In this document: positions 59,254 through 64,000 of the stretch, piece after piece | Position numbering within the stretch: position 1 is the stretch's first letter | Layout of the letters: every line of letters begins with the position of its first letter | From: P52-10 sp041397365 | GTDB taxonomy: Bacteria; Pseudomonadota; Alphaproteobacteria; Rhizobiales; Xanthobacteraceae | Length of the DNA: 64,000 bases | Assembly (NCBI GenBank): GCA_041397365.1 | Contig: JAWKWT010000005.1 | Coordinates: 1 to 64,000, forward strand | Reading direction: 5' to 3' | Translations under genes and position numbers: made by a program | The notes under the pieces: model-generated | The model's database searches: none | Seen by the model: the letters and a program-made list of their open reading frames with translations, nothing else | Told to the model about the DNA's origin: nothing

Positions 59254-60807
59254 CTACTCCGCAGGCCGCGCGCGAGCGCCGTCAGGATTGATCCATGCAT
59301 CGGAGGACCAGCCGTTTTCGTCGTAGTCGGCCATGCACTGATCGACCAGATCGGTCATCTTCTGCATGCTGCCGGAGCGCTGCGCCGACACCAGCGCCTG
59401 CAACCGGATCTCCTCATGGTTGCCCGCGTAATTGCGCTCGTAGAGTTCATGCCGTCCGCCGAACTCCGAGCCGATCGCATCCCACAGCAGCTTCATGATC
59501 TTGATCCGCTCGCGATGGCCGATGCCGTTCGCGCCGCGCACGAAGCGCGCGAGATAAGGCTCGATCTGCGGGTTGGCGAAATCCTTCGCGGACGACGGCA
59601 GGTAGATCAGCGCCGACGCGACGATCTTCTCGACGATCTCCTTGATGCGGCCATAGGCGTCGCCGCCGAACAGCCGGTACGACAGTCCGGCCTCGAGCTT
59701 CGGCAGCACCGCGCCGTCCACCCAGGGTTTCGGATCGTTGGCCATCGCATCCGCCAGCGACCAGAACAGATTGCGCCAGCCGACGATCTCACCGAGCATC
59801 GCCTGATTGCCGCGGAACACGTCGCCGCCGGTGGTATGCAGCGCCTTGGCAACGAGGCCGGCGATGAAATCCAGCTTCACGGCGTAGCGGATGCAGCCCT
59901 GGAAGCAGAAGCCTTCGAGGAATCCCGAGCGCGGGTAGAAGCTGCGGATGCGATCGACGTCGCGATGCACCAGCACGTCCTCCCATGGCACCAGCACGTT
60001 ATCGAGCACGAAGATCGCGTCGTTCTCGTCGAAGCGTGAGGACAGCGGATAGTCGAACGGCGTGCCGACGGTGCTGGCGATCTCCTCATAGGAATTGCGG
60101 CAGAACAGTTTCACGCCCGGCGCATCCATCGGCAGCATGAACATCACCGCAAGGTCGGTGTCGTCGGTCGCTGTCGCCGCGTTCTGGCCGAGAAAATTGT
60201 AGTGCGTCAGCGCCGCCGAGGTGGCCACCACCTTGGCGCCGGAGACGACAATGCCGGCATCGGTCTCCTTCTGGATCGTGACGTAGACGTCCTTCACCTG
60301 GTCGGTCGGCAGCGAGCGATCCACCGGCGGATTGACGATGGCGTGGTTCATGAACAGCACCGGCTCCTGCGCGCGCTTGTGCCAGGCCCGCGCATTGTCG
60401 GCGAATTTGCCGTAGAATCCGGCGTTGACGCCGAGCGTGTTCATCAGCGACGCCTTGTAATCCGGCGTCCGCCCCATCCAGCCATAGGTCTTGCGCGCCC
60501 ACGTCGCGATCGCCTCCTTCTGCGCCCGCAGATCCTCGCGCGAGCGCGCGGCCTTGAAGAAGCGGTGAGTGTAGCCGCCATTGCCGGTGTCGGTCGGGGC
60601 GGTGAGAACTTCGCGCGTGGCGGGATCGTGCAGCGCATCATAGAGCCGCGCGATCGAGCGCGCCGAATTGCGGAAGGCGGGATGCGTCGTCACGTCGCGG
60701 ACGCGCTCGCCATTGATATAGATCTCGCGCCCCTGCCGCAGGCTTTCGAGAAACTCGGCGCCGGTGAACGGCCGCATCTTGTCCGCCCGGATATCTTCTG
60801 GCCGCAT
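59254..60807 (-). CDS. HpaB-family 4-hydroxyphenylacetate 3-monooxygenase-like oxygenase
   Basis: 517 aa FADH2-dependent oxygenase of the HpaB/4-hydroxyphenylacetate hydroxylase family. TGAEFLESLRQGREIYINGE at the N-terminus, NHAIVNPPVDRS, and GDVFRGNQAMLGEIVGWRNL, and the C-terminal HpaB domain (HELYERNYAGNHEEIR). Hydroxylates a phenol with a separate reductase; the reductase-like gene at 47749 is a candidate partner. Substrate is not certain. An extradiol-type dioxygenase lies in the same window. Confidence 0.92.
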   Translation of the reverse strand: MRPEDIRADKMRPFTGAEFLESLRQGREIYINGERVRDVTTHPAFRNSARSIARLYDALHDPATREVLTAPTDTGNGGYTHRFFKAARSREDLRAQKEAIATWARKTYGWMGRTPDYKASLMNTLGVNAGFYGKFADNARAWHKRAQEPVLFMNHAIVNPPVDRSLPTDQVKDVYVTIQKETDAGIVVSGAKVVATSAALTHYNFLGQNAATATDDTDLAVMFMLPMDAPGVKLFCRNSYEEIASTVGTPFDYPLSSRFDENDAIFVLDNVLVPWEDVLVHRDVDRIRSFYPRSGFLEGFCFQGCIRYAVKLDFIAGLVAKALHTTGGDVFRGNQAMLGEIVGWRNLFWSLADAMANDPKPWVDGAVLPKLEAGLSYRLFGGDAYGRIKEIVEKIVASALIYLPSSAKDFANPQIEPYLARFVRGANGIGHRERIKIMKLLWDAIGSEFGGRHELYERNYAGNHEEIRLQALVSAQRSGSMQKMTDLVDQCMADYDENGWSSDAWINPDGARARPAE

Positions 60808-61088
60808 CGCCTCACTCCCCGTTCAGCGGACTTTCAGGATCGCCGCCCTATATTGGCCCCAGCATCGTTCGATAAGGCGCCCGGCGGCAAGGCCGGCGAC
60901 GCGAAAATTCTACCGCCCGACGCACTGTTAACGGAATGCCGTTTTGCGGCGCACAAAGCCTAAGAAAAGATCATGGTTTGTTTGCTATTGCGTCATCAAA
61001 CCGTAACGGGAAATCTAGACAAGCAGCCTACAGTCCATAATTATTATGGGCAGGAAATCGCATTTTCTGGCCAGAAGCCGAGGAGCCG

Positions 61089-61928
61089 ATGAAGCGCAAG
61101 ATGCTGCTACTGTCCCTGCTGGGCGCCGCCGTCGCGGCCGGGACTTTCGGCTATCTGTACCTCATCAAATACGAGATCCGGCGCGAAACGCTGGTGTTCC
61201 ATGATGCATCGCGGAATCGCGACGTTCCGGTGGAACTGGCGATCAGCCACCGCACCGCATTGCGGAAAATGTTCGGCTTCAAGCCGCAGGTGGCGATCGT
61301 CAATCACGGCAACACCGTCCCCTATTCGCAATACAGCTTCCTCGGCGACGTGCTCGCCACGCAGGGCTATCTCGTCGCCAGCATCCAGCACGACATGCCG
61401 GGCGATCCGCCGCTGTCGATGAAGGGATACCCGTATCTCGGCCGCGTCCCGTCCTACGAAAAGGCCGAGAAGAACATCATCTTCGCTATCGGCGAGATCA
61501 GGAAGCGCTACCCGAAGCCGGATTACAGCCATGTGACGATGCTCGGCCATTCGCAGGGCGGCGACATCACGGTGTATTTCGCCAACAATCATCCAGAGAT
61601 CGTCAGCCGCGTGGTGACGCTCGACAACATCCGCGTGCCGCTGCTGATGTCCGCGAAGGCCAAGGTGCTGTCGGTCCGCTCCGGCAATTTCAGGCCCGAC
61701 AACGGCGTGGTTCCGACCGACGACGTGTGCGAGGACGAGGGCATTCAGGTGGTCAACACCGAATTCCAGCACGACCACTTCACAGATCACGGGCCGGACG
61801 CGGTAAAGTCGAAAGTTCGCGAGGTGCTGGCGCGCTTTCTGGCCGACGACAAGCCGAAGCAGCACAAGCCGCCGCGCTTCAAGCCGATCGACGACAAGTG
61901 GACGGCCAATTACAGCCCTGCGCAGTAA
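61089..61928 (+). CDS. Membrane-anchored alpha/beta hydrolase
   Basis: 279 aa. N-terminal signal anchor (KMLLLSLLGAAVAAGTFGYL), nucleophile elbow in VTMLGHSQGGDITVYF (GHSQG), and a C-terminal His in FQHDHFTDHGPDA. Asp is likely near NNIR or LSVRSGNF. An extracytoplasmic hydrolase of unknown substrate. Good length for the fold. The 281-base gap upstream contains no other gene. Confidence 0.82.
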   Translation: MKRKMLLLSLLGAAVAAGTFGYLYLIKYEIRRETLVFHDASRNRDVPVELAISHRTALRKMFGFKPQVAIVNHGNTVPYSQYSFLGDVLATQGYLVASIQHDMPGDPPLSMKGYPYLGRVPSYEKAEKNIIFAIGEIRKRYPKPDYSHVTMLGHSQGGDITVYFANNHPEIVSRVVTLDNIRVPLLMSAKAKVLSVRSGNFRPDNGVVPTDDVCEDEGIQVVNTEFQHDHFTDHGPDAVKSKVREVLARFLADDKPKQHKPPRFKPIDDKWTANYSPAQ

Positions 61929-61976
61929 ACACCGGTCGGCCGGCACGAACAGCAGCCGCGCCGCTCCGCCGAGAAA

Positions 61977-63059
61977 TTACGCCGGCGGCGTCTCGTTCAG
62001 CCAGCGCAGCAGCTCCGCATTGATTTCCCGCGGATAGGTGTGGCTGAGATCGTCGATCTCGCGATAGGTGATGCGCGCGCCGGCCTGCGACAGCGCCTGC
62101 TCCGCCTGCCGCGCCAGTTGCACCGGGAACATCCAGTCGAGCTTTCCATGCGTGACGAAGATCGGCAGGTCCCTCAGCCGCTGTTCGTCCGCGGCCTCCG
62201 CCAGGAACGGATGGAACGACGCCGACACCGGCGCGAGATGCGTGAACGGCGACGTGGCCTCCAGACCGCTCACATAGGAAAACGTGCCGCCGTCGCTCAT
62301 GCCGGTCAGCAGCATGTGGCCGGCATCGATGTTCCAGCGCGTGCGGACATCGTCGAGGATGCGGAGCAGGTTCGGCGTGTCGCGGTCTTCCTCCATCAGC
62401 GCCCAGGTGCCGCCGGTCGCGGTCGGCGCGACCACGATCGCGCCGAAGGAGCGCGCGTCGCGCAGCCAGCTCCAGAGAAACGCCCGGCCGTTGCCGCTGC
62501 CGCCATGCATCGCCATTACCAGCGGCCAGCGCCGCTCCGGCGTGTAATATTCGGGGACATACATCGAGAAGCCGCCGCGCGCGCCGGGCTCGCCGCCGCC
62601 ATGCATGACCCCGGTGTTCTCGGACGGCGCGAGGCCGTCCAGACGGGCGATCAGCGCCGACACATCGCGGACGGACGGATCGAGAAAGAACTGGCTCACC
62701 GGCGGCAGGGTCGCCGCCAGCGGATACAGCGCCTCCTGCGCCCGCGGCGCGTGCCGCAGCGCGCGAAACGCCGAGCGGATGCCGTCGGGATCGCCCGGCA
62801 CGGCGCGCAGTCCGGCGAAACCGGCCAGCGCCTCGTCGCTCGCCGCCTCCAGGCGGGCGCGGACATGCGCGAGTTTTTCCGGCCAGGCGCCGAGCCGCGA
62901 GCGCGCCGCCGCCAGCGCCTCGTCCGGCGCGCCGACCGCATCCAGCACCGCCGCATAATCGGCCGGGTTCAGGTGCCGCGCGACGAAGGCCAGCGCATCG
63001 ATCGATTGCAGGAGCGGCGGCAGCAGCGCCACGATGTCGTCGATTGCCGCGTCGCTCAT
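61977..63059 (-). CDS. Phospholipase/carboxylesterase family hydrolase
   Basis: 360 aa: a helical N-terminal region of about 150 residues, then an alpha/beta hydrolase domain with MAMHGGSGNGRAFLWSW (oxyanion), LLTGMSDGGTFSYVSG (GxSxG nucleophile), FVTHGKLDWMFPVQ (Asp) and IDDLSHTYPREIN (His). Triad looks complete. Likely cytoplasmic esterase, unknown substrate. ATG at 63059 (MSDAAIDD). Confidence 0.88.
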   Translation of the reverse strand: MSDAAIDDIVALLPPLLQSIDALAFVARHLNPADYAAVLDAVGAPDEALAAARSRLGAWPEKLAHVRARLEAASDEALAGFAGLRAVPGDPDGIRSAFRALRHAPRAQEALYPLAATLPPVSQFFLDPSVRDVSALIARLDGLAPSENTGVMHGGGEPGARGGFSMYVPEYYTPERRWPLVMAMHGGSGNGRAFLWSWLRDARSFGAIVVAPTATGGTWALMEEDRDTPNLLRILDDVRTRWNIDAGHMLLTGMSDGGTFSYVSGLEATSPFTHLAPVSASFHPFLAEAADEQRLRDLPIFVTHGKLDWMFPVQLARQAEQALSQAGARITYREIDDLSHTYPREINAELLRWLNETPPA

Positions 63060-63231
63060 GGCTTCTCCGCTCGATGTTGCAGGCTTCAGGGGGCGCGCCG
63101 TCCACCCTAGCACATCGGAGGTGGCCTGAACCGCCACCGCAGCCGCCGCCCCTCCACGCGACACCGCGGCGCTGGCGATCCGTACTTTTCTGGCCTAGGC
63201 TTCGGTCCAGCGCCAACGACGGGACACACCA

Positions 63232-64000
63232 ATGATCCAATGCAGGCGACTGGGATACGCCACGCTGTCCACCAGCGACCTCGACCGGCAGGTTCGCTAT
63301 TACGCCGACATTCTCGGACTCTTCCAGCTTCGGCGCGATGACGATCACGCCGTCTTCGCCACGCGGCAGGGCCGCGAAACCCTCGTGCTGGTCCGCGGCG
63401 AAAGACCCGAACTGTCCGGCATCGCCTTCGAAATCGCGCCGTCGCTGTCGCTGGAAGACGCACAGCAGACGCTCGCGAATGCCGGCGTCGAGGCGGTCCT
63501 TCGCGCGGGGCGGACGCCCTGCGTCGATCAGGTTCTGGCGTTCAAGGACCCGAAGGGCACCGAGATCGAGCTGTTCAATTCGCCGCAATTCGCCGAGACC
63601 GATCTCGGCGAGCTTGGCGTCAACCCGCTGAAGCTCGGGCACATCGCTTATTTCGTCCGGGACGTTCCGCGCCTGACGGCATTCTACGAAAAGCTGCTCG
63701 GCTTCCGCCGGTCGGACTGGCGCGGCGATCAGGCGATGTTCCTGCGCTGCAACACCGATCATCACACGATCAACTTCTTCCAGGGCGAGGAGAAGCTCGG
63801 CCATCTTGCCTTCGAGGTGAAGGATTTCGCCGAACTGGTGCGCGCCTCCGACTATCTGGTGCGAAGGGACTTTCCGCTCGACTGGGGACCGGCGCGGCAC
63901 ACGATCGGCCACAACTGCGCCTGCTATCACACCAATCCCGACGGCATCCGCACCGAGCTTTACGCCGAAATGGACCAGATGAACGACGAGGAGCTCGGCT
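63232..64000 (+). CDS. VOC-family extradiol dioxygenase-like protein, 3' end outside the window
   Basis: First 256 residues of a two-domain vicinal-oxygen-chelate enzyme of the catechol 2,3-dioxygenase type. Metal ligands fit the 2-His-1-Glu triad: LGHIAYFV (His), LGHLAFEV (His), and RTELYAEMD (Glu). Probably cleaves a catecholic ring meta to the hydroxyls; substrate unknown. It follows the HpaB-like oxygenase region, which would supply such a catechol. The gene continues past position 64000. Confidence 0.87.
   Translation, partial: MIQCRRLGYATLSTSDLDRQVRYYADILGLFQLRRDDDHAVFATRQGRETLVLVRGERPELSGIAFEIAPSLSLEDAQQTLANAGVEAVLRAGRTPCVDQVLAFKDPKGTEIELFNSPQFAETDLGELGVNPLKLGHIAYFVRDVPRLTAFYEKLLGFRRSDWRGDQAMFLRCNTDHHTINFFQGEEKLGHLAFEVKDFAELVRASDYLVRRDFPLDWGPARHTIGHNCACYHTNPDGIRTELYAEMDQMNDEELG

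Noticed and set aside
61879..63930. Long minus-strand frame opposite the hydrolase and dioxygenase genes
   Set aside because: Overlaps two well-supported genes in other frames and shows no family motif.
1..64000. CRISPR array, prophage, transposase or toxin-antitoxin pair
   Set aside because: No regularly spaced repeats, no phage structural genes and no transposase motifs were found; the only TA-like gene is the orphan brnA.

Overview
The window is a GC-rich, almost fully coding chromosomal segment of an alphaproteobacterium. The marker set (GcrA, a two-domain Dcd, a SAM-II riboswitch before metZ, OpgC/OpgH, a phoR-pst-phoU-phoB operon, many CoA and aromatic catabolism genes) points to Hyphomicrobiales, near Bradyrhizobium/Rhodopseudomonas/Pseudolabrys-type organisms. 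No integrase, transposase, CRISPR array or rRNA was seen. One tRNA-Gly(CCC) is present.

Layout. 1-8 kb: biotin carboxylase (cut by the window edge), enoyl-CoA hydratase, a frameshifted Crp/Fnr regulator facing a DUF1858 protein, a possible apbE remnant beside tRNA-Gly, a serine hydrolase, dcd, and metZ behind a SAM-II riboswitch. 8-11 kb: opgC with two SGNH-hydrolase-like genes in one overlapping operon. 11-16 kb: apaG, argD-argF-hslO, and gcrA behind a region rich in GANTC sites. 16-23 kb: the phosphate regulon phoR-pstS-pstC-pstA-pstB-phoU-phoB with a three-repeat Pho box. 23-28 kb: envelope genes (flippase-like protein, OmpA/BON protein, polysaccharide deacetylase). 27-48 kb: a catabolic region with two amidohydrolases, a Rieske protein, SDR, alpha/beta hydrolase, Bug-type binding protein with LysR regulator, enoyl-CoA hydratase, DUF35 plus thiolase, two tandem CaiB-type CoA-transferases, two MFS transporters, a hydroxypyruvate isomerase-like gene, an amidase and a flavin reductase; an ECF41 sigma factor with its carboxymuconolactone decarboxylase partner and a matching promoter sits inside it. 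48-55 kb: an orphan BrnA-like antitoxin, a four-gene operon (dehydrogenase, pterin-synthase-like, GT4, methyltransferase), then divergent opgH plus a membrane protein. 55-64 kb: mmsA, an MHS-type transporter, an HpaB-like flavin monooxygenase, two hydrolases and a VOC/extradiol dioxygenase cut by the window end.

Two things stand out. First, the operon at 48.7-51.9 kb: its pterin-synthase homologue lacks the usual catalytic residues and its dehydrogenase lacks the usual zinc cysteine, so it may make an undescribed (possibly glycosylated and methylated) small molecule. Second, at least eleven apparent one- or two-base indels, mostly single deletions in short C or G runs, break otherwise well conserved genes (crp, metZ, pstA, pstC, an MFS gene, hyi, mmsA). 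This looks more like sequencing error than decay. Functions rest on motif recognition without database searches; starts were chosen by family alignment from memory and by ribosome binding sites.
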